The notes: generated by a model not told the origin, from the sequence alone. A DNA stretch of 64,000 nucleotides from Merdibacter sp965119685 (GCA_965119685.1 OZ221971.1:2356001-2420000); one strand, 5' to 3'; counted from the first letter of the stretch, positions 34,555 to 43,609 are shown. Made by a program: numbers and translations.

Positions 34555-35418
34555 TTAAGCGATTCCTTCTACCTTCTTCTGATACTGAATGGCGACAACG
34601 CCTAAACCGGTATGTGCCGCAATGACCGGACAGATGCTGCTGCGGTGAATCTCACAAGCGCCAAACGTCTCCTGCAGCAGCGCCGCCATCTGCGTGACGC
34701 TCTCCCCGCCCTCGCTGTCTAACAAGCGAAGCTCATAAGCAGTTGGATCAAAGCCATCCGCTTTGGCTACCTCTGCCATACGCGCCAGCGCTTTCGACAT
34801 CGTACGCACTTTATCCAGCACATCCACTTTCCCGCCGGTGGACGTATTCAGCTGTAAGATCGGCTTGATCTTGAGCATACTGCCCAGCGTAGCGGCTAGC
34901 GGTGTCAGTCTGCCGCCGCGTTTGAGGTGCATCAAATCATCCGGCACTAACAGCGTGTTGGCGCTGTCGATGCTCACCTGCAAACGGCGTTCGATCTCCT
35001 GCGGCTCGATTCCCTGATTTGCCAAGGTCAGCGCACACTGCGCCAAATACCCCTGTGCATCTACGGTGGTATAAGGCTCAATGATCGTCACCGGCATTTC
35101 GGCACGCTTGGCGGCCGCCTCGATCATATTGGCAGTCGAAGAAATACCGGCAGAGAGGGGAACGGCGATGACATGGTCATACTGCTCGCTCTTCAGCTCC
35201 TCAAACAACGCTTCCACACGCCCTACCGGCGGCATGGAAGTGGTCGGCATCTCGCCCTTGCGCAAACGCTCATACAGCTCGCTCACCGTAATGTCGATTC
35301 CATCGAGAAACTCCTCATCGCCGCATTTCACCTGTAACGGCAGATAATAAAGCCCTCGCTCTTTCGCCTGTGCCTCACTCCACCCGGTTCCGCTGTCTGT
35401 GACTACTGCTATTTTCAT
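34555..35418 (-). CDS. DegV-family fatty-acid-binding protein, copy 2
   Basis: The 287-residue paralogue begins VVTDSGTGWSEAQAKERGL, with TTSMPPVGRVEALF, LSAGISSTANM and LKRGGRLTPLAATLGSMLKIKPIL. It resembles copy 1 throughout but has an alternative fatty-acid loop (SMPP versus SLPS) and a TTVDA region in place of VTAVV. A GGAGG site precedes the ATG. No FakA kinase gene is in the window. Confidence 0.93.
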   Translation of the reverse strand: MKIAVVTDSGTGWSEAQAKERGLYYLPLQVKCGDEEFLDGIDITVSELYERLRKGEMPTTSMPPVGRVEALFEELKSEQYDHVIAVPLSAGISSTANMIEAAAKRAEMPVTIIEPYTTVDAQGYLAQCALTLANQGIEPQEIERRLQVSIDSANTLLVPDDLMHLKRGGRLTPLAATLGSMLKIKPILQLNTSTGGKVDVLDKVRTMSKALARMAEVAKADGFDPTAYELRLLDSEGGESVTQMAALLQETFGACEIHRSSICPVIAAHTGLGVVAIQYQKKVEGIA

Positions 35419-35698
35419 ATCCCAAATCCTCCTGAAATTTCAATCCGTTTATTCTCTCTTATCCTATCACGTTTTCTGATTTGAGACAATGAAACGCCCC
35501 GCAAAAGCGCGGAAAACAGACAGATTTAAGCGATCTCTTCTCGGATTTGACAGCGACACCTCACCATCTGGTATCAAAGAACAGAAATGCTATTCATTAC
35601 CATTATATAATATCATAACGCAAGTTATTCTGCATCTGATTTTCTTAGGAATCGCGCATTTCCTCCTCACTGCTCTTTTGTTTGTGAATGTTTTATAT

Positions 35699-35704
35699 TA
35701 TAAT
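35699..35704 (+). promoter_or_regulatory. -10 element of the IMPACT-family gene
   Basis: TATAAT 15 bp before the ATG at 35720, with TTTG-rich sequence about 17 bp upstream. This short leader argues against the longer frame starting at 35489. Confidence 0.45.
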
Positions 35705-35719
35705 GCTCTCGGTGATGCT

Positions 35720-36343
35720 ATGTATCGAATTCAACAGGACGCCGTCGCAGAACTGGAAATCAAAAAAAGCCGTTTCATTACGTATCTGCACCGCAGTGAA
35801 AGCGAAGAGGATGCAAAGGCCTTCATTCAAAGCATCCGCAAGCTGCATCCAAACGCCACCCACCACTGCTATGCGTTTCTCATCGGCGAACAAAGTGAAA
35901 TTCGCCGCAGCAACGACGATGGAGAGCCCGGCGGGACTGCCGGTGTGCCGATGCTCGAATGTCTGGACCGCCATCACATACAGGATATCACAGCGGTTAC
36001 GGTACGCTATTTCGGCGGTGTGAAGCTGGGGGCAGGCGGTTTGATTCGCGCTTATGCGAAAAGCGTTTCTCATGCGCTGAAGGAAGCGACGCTGCTCGAG
36101 AAACGGCGGATGAAACGCTATGTCCTGCATTTTGATTATGCGCTGATCGGGCGCTTCGATCACTATTTCCGTGAGCAGCAGCTGACAATTCTCGACAAGC
36201 AATACGCGCAGGATGTCTGCTATTGCTATCTGTGCGAATACGATAACAGCGAGGAAATCCGTGAGCTGTCCGCCGGCGCCTGTATACCTATATTTGAGGA
36301 AGAGATCGTCTGTGAGACGGCGATCACGCCAAAGGAGGAGTGA
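35720..36343 (+). CDS. IMPACT/YigZ-family protein
   Basis: A 207-residue protein with the UPF0029 N-terminal domain: KSRFITYLHR, PNATHHCYAFLIG, the signature NDDGEPGGTAGVPMLECL, and VRYFGGVKLGAGGLIRAYAKS. A small C-terminal DUF1949-like domain follows. E. coli YigZ has an RNA/peptide-related but undefined role; eukaryotic IMPACT regulates GCN2. The frame extends 77 codons upstream, but that part is AT-rich, has no ribosome site and would place a membrane helix ahead of a soluble protein. Confidence 0.92.
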   Translation: MYRIQQDAVAELEIKKSRFITYLHRSESEEDAKAFIQSIRKLHPNATHHCYAFLIGEQSEIRRSNDDGEPGGTAGVPMLECLDRHHIQDITAVTVRYFGGVKLGAGGLIRAYAKSVSHALKEATLLEKRRMKRYVLHFDYALIGRFDHYFREQQLTILDKQYAQDVCYCYLCEYDNSEEIRELSAGACIPIFEEEIVCETAITPKEE

Positions 36344-36524
36344 AGCTGCCTCCATTCGATCACAGCGGATACATCATACGCATGTCGATGAACAGCGGGA
36401 TCGTAATGATACCGCTTGTCTATATTTCGGATTTTCTTAGAAATCCCTAAACGATACGCCGGTGAGGAAAAGCACGGGCGTTTTCATTTTTCCTCTTGTG
36501 CATTCCCAGCATCAGTTTCCCCAT

Positions 36525-36565
36525 CAAAAAAAGGCGCTGACATCTCATGACATCAGCTGCCTTTT
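36525..36565 (-). terminator. Terminator of the TPR-like gene
   Basis: GGC-GCTGA pairs with TCAGC-(t)-GCC (36533-36561), followed on the minus strand by TTTTTTTGATG, just past the stop of the gene at 36571. Confidence 0.7.
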
Positions 36566-36570
36566 GCAGT

Positions 36571-37275
36571 TTAATCGAGCGCTTCCTCGGTATCATTGTC
36601 TTGCTCGTCCAATGCATCATCGATCGCATCGATGTGCCGTTTACACAGCGTCATATAGATCGCCGTGGGCAGAAAGCACTGCATGGACGTCTCATAATAG
36701 CCCTTTGCCTGCTCCAGATCGCCTTCCTTTTCCAGCTGCAAACCCATCAGATATAATACCGTTCCCAGGGAAAATCCTTTGAAAGTATTCTCGTTGACCG
36801 CATCTTCCATCTCATTGAAGAGATCGCAGCGACCCTGTGCAATCACCTGATAGCTCCACTCGCTGCATAGGATAAACGGTTCATTTGCACAGCCGCGGAT
36901 GTCCTCCAGCAGCTTTTGCGCATACTCCAGATCGCCCTTATTCAGGAAATAATGATAATACAGCTCCAGCAGCTTCTCAAGATCGCTGCTGCTATATTGC
37001 TCGATCGCCTGATTCAGCTCCGCTTTCAATTCCTCCATGCGCTCTAATGAACGCAGCGCATTAAAACGATACAGATCACAGGTGAGCACGCCCAGCATCT
37101 TTCGATAATGCTCCTGTGTGCTGAGCGACAAAATCGCCTCATAATCTTTCTGCTTGATCGCCGTGTTCAAAGCGCTGACCCGTCGGTATTTCACCAGCAT
37201 ATAAAGCGAGCCGCCGATCACCGCAAGGATGACCAAAACCCATATTACAATCATGTTGCCTGTTTCCATAAACAT
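36571..37275 (-). CDS. Membrane-anchored TPR-like protein, 234 aa
   Basis: An N-terminal membrane helix (MIVIWVLVILAVIGGSLYMLV) is followed by an all-helical domain with TPR-like spacing (EKLLELYYHYFLNKGDLEYAQKLLEDI; LMGLQLEKEGDLEQAKGYYETS) and an acidic tail. No function is recognised. It has the same layout as the 221-residue protein at 56398. A second ATG at 37269 is also possible. It is transcribed alone upstream of the PTS genes. Confidence 0.75.
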   Translation of the reverse strand: MFMETGNMIVIWVLVILAVIGGSLYMLVKYRRVSALNTAIKQKDYEAILSLSTQEHYRKMLGVLTCDLYRFNALRSLERMEELKAELNQAIEQYSSSDLEKLLELYYHYFLNKGDLEYAQKLLEDIRGCANEPFILCSEWSYQVIAQGRCDLFNEMEDAVNENTFKGFSLGTVLYLMGLQLEKEGDLEQAKGYYETSMQCFLPTAIYMTLCKRHIDAIDDALDEQDNDTEEALD

Positions 37276-37339
37276 CCCGCCATTCCTTTATTGTCGCCAT
37301 TGACTGTTTTTATCAAGGAAGCGCAAGGCTTCCCATCGC

Positions 37340-37375
37340 AAAAGTTTAAGGACTGCCTTTCGGCAGTCCTTTTGA
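37340..37375. terminator. Strong bidirectional terminator before the TPR-like gene / after PTS IID
   Basis: AAGGACTGCC (37348-37357) pairs with GGCAGTCCTT (37362-37371) around a 4-nt loop, with T-rich flanks. It closes the PTS operon on the minus strand. Confidence 0.85.
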
Positions 37376-37433
37376 TAGTCGGGTTGAGAGAGTATAATCC
37401 AACTATTTGTATAATCTTCCGATCACTCGGAAA

Positions 37434-38309
37434 TTATACTACGTTCCAAGGAACTGGTACCAGCGGTGTGTAAGTACCTGTCCAGATACCGAACATGCAA
37501 CCTATGATACCGATGAACAGCAGCAGAACGATCAGCTTAATCGGCGTGAAGTTCTTCTTGATGATCAGGAAGTAGCACATCAGAGTCATCAGCAGCGGCA
37601 GCAGGCAAGGCAGAATCTGATTCAGGTAAGCCTGAATAACGATATCGCTCTCACCGTTAGGGATGGAAATACCTAACTGAGTTCCGCCGCCGTAGTTAGC
37701 GATCAGAGCACCGATAACGAATACACCGAGTACAGCAGCAGCATGTGTGATTTCCTTTGCATGCGCAGTCATCATCGTTACTGCCTTCATACCCATGTTG
37801 TAAGACCAATACAGCAATGCATAGCGCAGTGCCATCTCAACGCCGAAGGCGATGACGAAGTACAGGATCGGTCCTAACCAGCTGCCGTCGATTGCCATCT
37901 GAGCAGTCATACCGGCAACAATCGGAATCAATGTCATCCAGAACAGAGCGTCACCGATTCCGCCTAACGGAGCGGCAACAGAGATACGTACGGAACGAAT
38001 CGTCTGGATGTCCATCTTCTGCTGTTCCATGGATAATACCATACCCATAACGAAGGTAACAGCAAATGGGTGAGTGTTCAAGAAGTCCATGTTGTGCGTC
38101 ATGGATGCGGCTAAGTCCTCTTTATTCGTATGAATCTTTGTAAGACCCGGCAGCATTGCCCACAGCCAGCCAGCGGACTGCATGCGCTCATAGTTGAAGC
38201 AAGCCTGCAGCTGGCAGGAACGCCAAACCATCTTGTTTAAAGTTTTGTTATCAAGTTTAGGAGCAGGAGTTAAGTCCTTGTACTGCAGCATTTCATTACT
38301 AGATGCCAT
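37434..38309 (-). CDS. PTS mannose-family IID component
   Basis: Membrane component of a mannose-type phosphotransferase system. The 291-residue protein starts ahead of the typical LNKMVWRSCQLQACFNYERMQ, with AAPLGGIGDALFWMT, the SRF-like GPILYF stretch and several C-terminal helices. The ATG at 38309 lies inside the 3' end of IIC and follows AGGAGGT, giving tight coupling. Sugar specificity cannot be read from IID alone; the linked agaS and IIA suggest N-acetylgalactosamine or a related amino sugar. Confidence 0.93.
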   Translation of the reverse strand: MASSNEMLQYKDLTPAPKLDNKTLNKMVWRSCQLQACFNYERMQSAGWLWAMLPGLTKIHTNKEDLAASMTHNMDFLNTHPFAVTFVMGMVLSMEQQKMDIQTIRSVRISVAAPLGGIGDALFWMTLIPIVAGMTAQMAIDGSWLGPILYFVIAFGVEMALRYALLYWSYNMGMKAVTMMTAHAKEITHAAAVLGVFVIGALIANYGGGTQLGISIPNGESDIVIQAYLNQILPCLLPLLMTLMCYFLIIKKNFTPIKLIVLLLFIGIIGCMFGIWTGTYTPLVPVPWNVV

Positions 38310-39096
38310 CACTCATACCTCCTTCTGCACTTTTAGCAAGGGAATTGATACGGAAGTCTAACAGGGCAATTGCAATACCGATGAAAGCAACGAGAACCAG
38401 AGCTGCGGAAGCAGTTGCTTCGATGTTTCCAAACAGCAGAGCCATTGCGAATCCTGCCAACAGCCATCCCCACATATCGGCAGCCATCATGATCTTCATC
38501 AGGATGGAGAAACCGACGAAACGCATCATTGCACCGGCAGCGCTCAGTCCGCCCATGAACCAAGTGTAAGTGTCAGCTAAGTTCTGCAGTGCAGGAGAGA
38601 TTGCAACACCGCCTACATAAGCAGCGATCGCAATCACAGCAAACAATGCACCGAGACCTGCCATGTGAATGTTCAAGCAAGCGGTGATTCCCTTCGGATT
38701 TGCCTCGGCAGCAGCCTTGTCAGCCTTAGCCATCAAAGCAGAAGTAGCGGTGAATACCAAAGTAACCACATACTGTCCGAAAGTAGCAAAGATCATGCAG
38801 GCACCCAGCGCCTCTTCGATTCCCATGTTTGCCTTAACAGCAAAGATCATGGCAACGATTCCGCCGAGCACTGCGTTAGGCGGCTGTGCTCCTCCGATCG
38901 GCATGTTACCGACCATCATCAGCTCGTATGTTCCGCCGATAGCAAGACCGGTTGCAGGATCACCCAAGATGATGCCGATAATCGGGCATGCGATCATAGG
39001 ACGATAGATCAACTCAGTCAATGAGAACTGGTCGATAGCAAAGATGAAAGTAATGATTGCTAACAACACGAGTTCAACAACATTAATGTCTCCCAT
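38299..39096 (-). CDS. PTS mannose-family IIC component
   Basis: The 265-residue permease subunit has multiple hydrophobic helices and the family stretches GDPATGLAIGGTYELMMVGNMPIGGAQPPNAVLGGIVA and LNIHMAGLGALF. An AGGAG site precedes the ATG. It overlaps IID by 11 bp. It lies between IIB and IID and co-forms the sugar channel. Confidence 0.94.
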   Translation of the reverse strand: MGDINVVELVLLAIITFIFAIDQFSLTELIYRPMIACPIIGIILGDPATGLAIGGTYELMMVGNMPIGGAQPPNAVLGGIVAMIFAVKANMGIEEALGACMIFATFGQYVVTLVFTATSALMAKADKAAAEANPKGITACLNIHMAGLGALFAVIAIAAYVGGVAISPALQNLADTYTWFMGGLSAAGAMMRFVGFSILMKIMMAADMWGWLLAGFAMALLFGNIEATASAALVLVAFIGIAIALLDFRINSLAKSAEGGMSDGI

Positions 39097-39156
39097 AATT
39101 TTCTCCTTTCATTATTTAACCGTTTCCGGTAAATAACCCTTTCTTTTTTGAACAAA

Positions 39157-39633
39157 CTATTTCCACAGCTTGTCCAGATCCTCAGCAGCGGTATCCGGAA
39201 CACGGCGAATCTCGAGTTCCACACTCAGCTCCTGAAGCTTTTTGAAGCAGGCAACATCATCGTCATTCACAGCGACAGAGGTTGCAACCTGACGCTTGCC
39301 CTCAGCCATGTGCATGTTTCCGATGTTTACCTTTTTGATTGGCACGCCGCCCTCGACCAAGCGCAGCACATCCTGCGGTGTCTCGCAGATGATGAAGATC
39401 TTCTGTGCCGGGCTCGCCTTACTGATGATCTGGCAAGTTTTTTCAATAGAGAAATAACGTGTCTGCGCATAGGATGGCGCTGCCATGTTCATGAGTCCCT
39501 GACGGAACTGATCATTTGCAACAGCATCGTTTGCGACCAACAGCAGGTTTGCTCCGATTACACCGGTCCACTGTGTAGCGACCTGACCGTGAATCAGACG
39601 GTTGTCAATTCGAGTCAACATAATATTTGGCAT
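39157..39633 (-). CDS. PTS mannose-family IIB component
   Basis: The 158-residue cytoplasmic phosphocarrier has the active-site histidine in RIDNRLIHGQVATQW (His15) and the conserved LVANDAVA. It receives phosphate from IIA and passes it to the sugar. No IIA gene is next to it; the only IIA in the window is at 46743. First gene of the IIB-IIC-IID operon and divergent from the AraC gene. Confidence 0.95.
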   Translation of the reverse strand: MPNIMLTRIDNRLIHGQVATQWTGVIGANLLLVANDAVANDQFRQGLMNMAAPSYAQTRYFSIEKTCQIISKASPAQKIFIICETPQDVLRLVEGGVPIKKVNIGNMHMAEGKRQVATSVAVNDDDVACFKKLQELSVELEIRRVPDTAAEDLDKLWK

Positions 39634-39756
39634 TATTCTCTCTCCCTTCTACCTGATAATGAACCAAACAAGCTGGTTTTTTTAATTCACCCAAATTAAG
39701 AAAACCCTTTCATTAGCTCGGTTTCATTTTATGAGAATAGCGAGCGCATTTCTTTA

Positions 39757-39808
39757 CACTTTTTAAAGATTGGTTTGCACTTTTTAACATTCATCCCACT
39801 TTTTTTAA
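39757..39808 (-). promoter_or_regulatory. Three CACTTTTT direct repeats upstream of the PTS operon
   Basis: CACTTTTT begins at 39757, 39778 and 39797 (plus-strand reading), spaced 21 and 19 bp, about two helical turns. They lie 125-175 bp before the IIB ATG and between the divergent PTS and AraC genes. Similar ACTTTTT copies overlap the agaS promoter. A site for the AraC-type regulator is inferred. Confidence 0.55.
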
Positions 39809-39990
39809 AAAGAAAGACAAGATATATTAAAAATGTCCAGTAAAAAAGCAAATTTATCCATTCCTTTTTCTAATTTCTTTTCTAATTTTGGCTAATTATG
39901 GGAGAATCTTGTTTTTTTCAAGCGGGAGGTGTATGTTTTATTCTTGTGAAAAAGTAGGAATTCCTCTTCTATCCGCATGCGGTTTTGCAT

Positions 39991-39996
39991 TATAAT
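39991..39996 (+). promoter_or_regulatory. -10 element of the AraC-family gene
   Basis: TGCATTATAAT gives a perfect -10 box 51 bp before the ATG at 40048. No clear -35 is seen. Confidence 0.5.
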
Positions 39997-40047
39997 AGAG
40001 GAGCAGGGACGAATTTTTCGTCCTCCCACAGTGAAGGAGGTAGTGTC

Positions 40048-41229
40048 ATGTTCAACAGGACGACCAGCTTTCTCTTCAGCAAATACGGAGAAGTGTTCAA
40101 GACGATGCCGGAACCGGATTCTGCCTATATGCGCAATGCGAAGACCTCCAGCGTCCGTCTGCGTGACAAACAGATTCACTACTTTATGAACTACGATCGG
40201 CCCGTTTATGTGCGTGCGCTCAGCGGCATCATCATGCTCGTCGTCGCTGCCAAGGATCATCCTCAGGAAGCAGAGCGCTTCATCATCCACCGCGTCGTCA
40301 AACTGCGTCCCGATACGCTGTTCAACTTTATTTCGGTATCGCAGAACGCGCGTTATGAAATCTGCTATCCCAGCGCCAGCAAATATGAGGAAATATCCCT
40401 ACCGGGGGGGGTTCCGATCATTTACGAGCGGTTGATCCCCAAAATCAATATACAGGAGATCCTGTGCTGCTACTATCAAGTGCGCAACTCAAACTATTTC
40501 TTTCCCGGCGAAGCGCACAACTATTTTGAACTGACCTATGTGGACAACGGCGCGATGACGACAAGTGTAGAGGGCGAGGACTATCATCTGGAAAAGCTGG
40601 ACCTGATGCTGTACAGCCCCGGTCAGTTTCATACGCAGGGCACCGGCTCCAACACCTCATGCAGCTATCTGACGGTGATGTTCGAGATGGAATGCGAAAA
40701 CCCCTACCTGCTGACAAACCGTGTCTATCACGCGCATAAGGAAATCTATAACGCGCTGGCGAATTTCATCAAGGTCAGCAAGCTGGAAAACATGTATGAT
40801 GAAGATTTGATGATCTGCTACCTCAAGGAAATCCTCATCTATATCCTGCAATACGACTTTAAAGAGGATGAGGAGGTTTCCAGCTCGCCGATGCAGGAGC
40901 GCTTTGAAAGCGAGCTGCTCAACGAGATCATCCAGTATATCAATGCGCACATCTACGAGCAGTTTACCATCGAGGAGATCTGCCATCAGTTCTCCATCTC
41001 CCGCTCTTCTTTGCAAACGCTGTTTAAAAAGAACCTGAAAACAGCGCCCAAGCAATACATCAGCAACCTCAAGCTCAACAAGGGCAAGCTGCTCATCAAG
41101 GAGAGCGCACATACGATTTCGGAGATCTCCGCCATGCTCGGCTTTACCTCCGTCCACTACTTTTCGCGCAAATTCAAGCAGGCGTTTGACATCACGCCCA
41201 GCGATTACGCTAAGTCGATCTATCATTAA
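40048..41229 (+). CDS. AraC-family transcriptional regulator
   Basis: The 393-residue protein has an N-terminal region of about 150 residues, a cupin-like sensing part (PGEAHNYFELTYVDNGAMT; YSPGQFHTQ), and a C-terminal pair of helix-turn-helix motifs (FTIEEICHQFSISRSSLQTLFKKNLKTAPKQYI; HTISEISAMLGFTSVHYFSRKFKQAFDITPSDY). ATG 40048 follows GGAGG; the longer frame upstream lacks one. Divergent from the PTS IIB gene with CACTTTTT repeats between them, it is the likely regulator of that operon and perhaps of agaS. Confidence 0.94.
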   Translation: MFNRTTSFLFSKYGEVFKTMPEPDSAYMRNAKTSSVRLRDKQIHYFMNYDRPVYVRALSGIIMLVVAAKDHPQEAERFIIHRVVKLRPDTLFNFISVSQNARYEICYPSASKYEEISLPGGVPIIYERLIPKINIQEILCCYYQVRNSNYFFPGEAHNYFELTYVDNGAMTTSVEGEDYHLEKLDLMLYSPGQFHTQGTGSNTSCSYLTVMFEMECENPYLLTNRVYHAHKEIYNALANFIKVSKLENMYDEDLMICYLKEILIYILQYDFKEDEEVSSSPMQERFESELLNEIIQYINAHIYEQFTIEEICHQFSISRSSLQTLFKKNLKTAPKQYISNLKLNKGKLLIKESAHTISEISAMLGFTSVHYFSRKFKQAFDITPSDYAKSIYH

Positions 41230-41230
41230 C

Positions 41231-41280
41231 CGCCGCAGGAGGCAAGCCGCGTCTTTTACGCAGCCCTTCCTGCGGTTTTC
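41231..41280 (+). terminator. Terminator of the AraC gene
   Basis: CCGCAGGA (41233-41240) pairs with TCCTGCGG (41268-41275) with an inner GC-rich arm, followed by TTTTC. Lies directly past the stop codon. Confidence 0.75.
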
Positions 41281-41632
41281 ATTTCCCTGAGCTTTCCCGT
41301 GACTGCCATACGCAAGAACACCTGAGGGCGGCATTTCTTTTCAAGGTGAGGAGAGATAAGGAACTATTCAGCGGCTGACAGATCAGTTATCGTAACTGAA
41401 AGCGGACGTATCGTGAAATGGGAATCTAGCGGAAAGAATAGAAATCTGTGTGTTTAAAACTTTGATAACAGATATTTTGGATTGTTTTAGATTACTTAAG
41501 GCTTCTTGCTTACCCATCAGGCAAAACAGCGGAAAGTGTTCAAATACTGTATCTTCTCTGATGTTCGATCGAGTTTTCTCATTATAAACAGAACAGCATA
41601 TCTATTCACTTCGGATGCTTTTACTCAGCTTT
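41281..41632. other. AT-rich intergenic boundary, no gene
   Basis: A 350-bp stretch whose base composition shifts to AT-rich toward the reductase gene. Only frames of fewer than 40 codons without ribosome sites are present. It may mark one edge of an acquired segment. Confidence 0.35.
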
Positions 41633-42754
41633 TTACAAAGCTCTCTCAAATCTGGCGGCAATTTTTTTCAGCCACTCTCGGATAGGAAGATGCTGCGGAC
41701 ACATTTTTTCACACTGCCCGCACTCAATACAATCGCTTGCTTTTCCAAACTGTTCTGAAAAATGGCTGTACAGCATTGTCTGAGCAGTCCATGCCTTTGT
41801 TGCAAGCTCCCGCATATCCGCATTGTAGAGAGCAAAATATTTTGGAATTGCTATGTTTTTCGGACATTTGCTGATACAGTAGGCACAACCCGTACAAGGG
41901 ATGGCAATGCTGCCATTGATGATGTCTGCCGCTTTTCGAACCAATGCATATTCTTCCTCCGTGAGCGGCGTAAAGTTTTCCATATAGGACAAGTTATCTT
42001 TGACCTGCTCCAAATTGCTCATGCCGCTTAAAACCAACATCACATTTTCATGGCTTGCCGCAAAACGGATTGCCCATGAAGCGACAGACAGATCAGGGCG
42101 ATAGGCGCAAAACAGACTCTCTGCTTCCTTCGGGATATTGGCAAGCGTCCCGCCCTTGACCGGCTCCATGACAATGACGGGCTTTCCATGCCTTTTTGCG
42201 GTTTCATAGCATTTACGAGATTGGATTGTGTCGTTTTCCCAATCAAGATAATTCAGCTGCAGCTGAACAAAATCGACTTCCGGGTGTTTTGACAATATTG
42301 CGTCCAGCACATCGGCAGTATCGTGAAACGAAAATCCAATATGCTTTACAAGTCCGGCTCTTTTCTTATCGGAAAGGAACTCAAAAACACGAGTATCCTC
42401 TGCCGCTTTACAGCGGTTAGCGCCCATGTCATGGATTAAATAGTAATCGAAATAATCCACGCCGCACCGCGCAAGTTGTGTATTGAAATACTCCTCTAAC
42501 TCGCTTTCTTCGTGGATAAGGACAAGCGGCATTTTGTCCGCAAGCAGAAAGGCACTGCGGGGATAGCGCTCTACAAGGCATTCTTTCACGGCGGCTTCCG
42601 ATTGTCCGTTGTGATAAAACCATGCCGTATCAAAGTATTGAAATCCCTTTTCGAGAAACAGGTCAACCATATCGCATAACTGTTTCTTGTTTGGCCGTGA
42701 AAAATCATCGTTTACAAGCGGCAGGCGCATCAGCCCAAAACCTAACTTTTTCAT
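41633..42754 (-). CDS. Aldo/keto reductase fused to a ferredoxin-like 4Fe-4S domain
   Basis: A 373-residue two-part enzyme. The TIM-barrel half has FDTAWFYHNGQSE (catalytic Asp and Tyr), the lysine in LADKMP, and YLIHDMG with the active-site histidine. After about residue 285 it carries two cysteine clusters, CTGCAYCISKCP and CIECGQCEKMCP, each able to hold a 4Fe-4S centre. Such AKR-ferredoxin fusions are common in anaerobes; the substrates are largely unknown. It follows the MarR gene by 31 bp and is probably repressed by it. GC content is lower than in neighbours. Confidence 0.9.
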   Translation of the reverse strand: MKKLGFGLMRLPLVNDDFSRPNKKQLCDMVDLFLEKGFQYFDTAWFYHNGQSEAAVKECLVERYPRSAFLLADKMPLVLIHEESELEEYFNTQLARCGVDYFDYYLIHDMGANRCKAAEDTRVFEFLSDKKRAGLVKHIGFSFHDTADVLDAILSKHPEVDFVQLQLNYLDWENDTIQSRKCYETAKRHGKPVIVMEPVKGGTLANIPKEAESLFCAYRPDLSVASWAIRFAASHENVMLVLSGMSNLEQVKDNLSYMENFTPLTEEEYALVRKAADIINGSIAIPCTGCAYCISKCPKNIAIPKYFALYNADMRELATKAWTAQTMLYSHFSEQFGKASDCIECGQCEKMCPQHLPIREWLKKIAARFERAL

Positions 42755-42785
42755 CTGCTTTCCTCCATTCTATCTACTGAAATGC

Positions 42786-43226
42786 TTAAAGTCCCTTGAT
42801 TTTAGATATACAGGTGGCGGTATATTTCTCCCAAAGGTCTGTCATAATCTGCTGCTGCGGCTCTGTCAAAGAAGCAAAGGTTTCCAACTCTGCCTTTTCA
42901 ATGTGGGAAATAACCTGTCTTTGAAATGCTCGCCCCTTTTTTGTCAACAGAATCGAACGGGTGCGCCTGTCGTCTGGATTTTCCGCTAATGTAACATATC
43001 CTTTCTTCTCAAAAGAGAGGATTACTTTATTGACTGTCTGTTTTGGAAAATACAGCGTGTCGCATAGCTCCTTTTGCGTCGTACCATCGTCAATCAACTG
43101 TAAGACAAACATGGAAATATAGGTCAAGTCGTGTTCCTTTGCATACTCCTCATAGACATGGTTTAACTTCTGCCATGCAAGATAGAAGCGTTTTAAGTTT
43201 GTTGGCCTATCTAATTCCTTCATCAT
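42786..43226 (-). CDS. MarR-family transcriptional regulator
   Basis: The 146-residue protein has the MarR winged helix (TTQKELCDTLYFPKQTVNKVILSFEKKGYVTLAENPDDRRTRSILLTKKG). The DDRR wing motif is characteristic. ATG 43226 and the next ATG at 43223 both follow AGGAG; either may be used. A perfect inverted repeat covers the ribosome site, suggesting autoregulation. The downstream reductase is likely co-transcribed. Confidence 0.93.
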   Translation of the reverse strand: MMKELDRPTNLKRFYLAWQKLNHVYEEYAKEHDLTYISMFVLQLIDDGTTQKELCDTLYFPKQTVNKVILSFEKKGYVTLAENPDDRRTRSILLTKKGRAFQRQVISHIEKAELETFASLTEPQQQIMTDLWEKYTATCISKIKGL

Positions 43227-43246
43227 ATAGTCTCCTTTTAGACTAT
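43227..43246 (-). promoter_or_regulatory. Inverted repeat overlapping the MarR ribosome-binding site
   Basis: ATAGTCT-(6 bp)-AGACTAT forms a perfect 7-bp inverted repeat whose spacer holds AAGGAG. It may be the DNA operator of the MarR protein, or an RNA hairpin that hides the ribosome site. Confidence 0.6.
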
Positions 43247-43609
43247 TTTACCAACTATTCCTTCCGCTGTCAATGGCGACGGTTTTGTTACGCCGCTTAC
43301 TTCCGTTCTCTCTGCGTATTACCGCATTCCTCCCCTCTCTCCGGCAGCATGTTCTCCATCAATTATCGTTTTCACAGCATTGGGTCTCCACCATCCTCCC
43401 GCATCTGGCAAAGGCGCTGATATAAAACCGCTGTGCTTATGACCCTGCGCCTTCATAACCCTACCTATAAAGTTCATGTCTGTCTCAAGGAAACTGCGAA
43501 GAAAACGATGGAAGATCAAATTCACGGCCAATCACAGTGATAAAACGATTACATACAGTCTTTTTTTCTTGCCTTCCTCTTTTTTCCATGCTAGAATAGA
43601 CCTGCCTTG
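43247..43609. other. Divergent gap before the lysine riboswitch
   Basis: A 360-bp stretch between the MarR gene and the riboswitch. Plus-strand TAGAAT at 43592-43597 could be the -10 of the riboswitch transcript, with a TTTTTTCTTG-type region upstream. No gene supported. Confidence 0.4.

Noticed and set aside
41370..41470. Short 34-codon plus-strand frame in the AT-rich gap
   Set aside because: No start codon with a ribosome site and no recognisable similarity.
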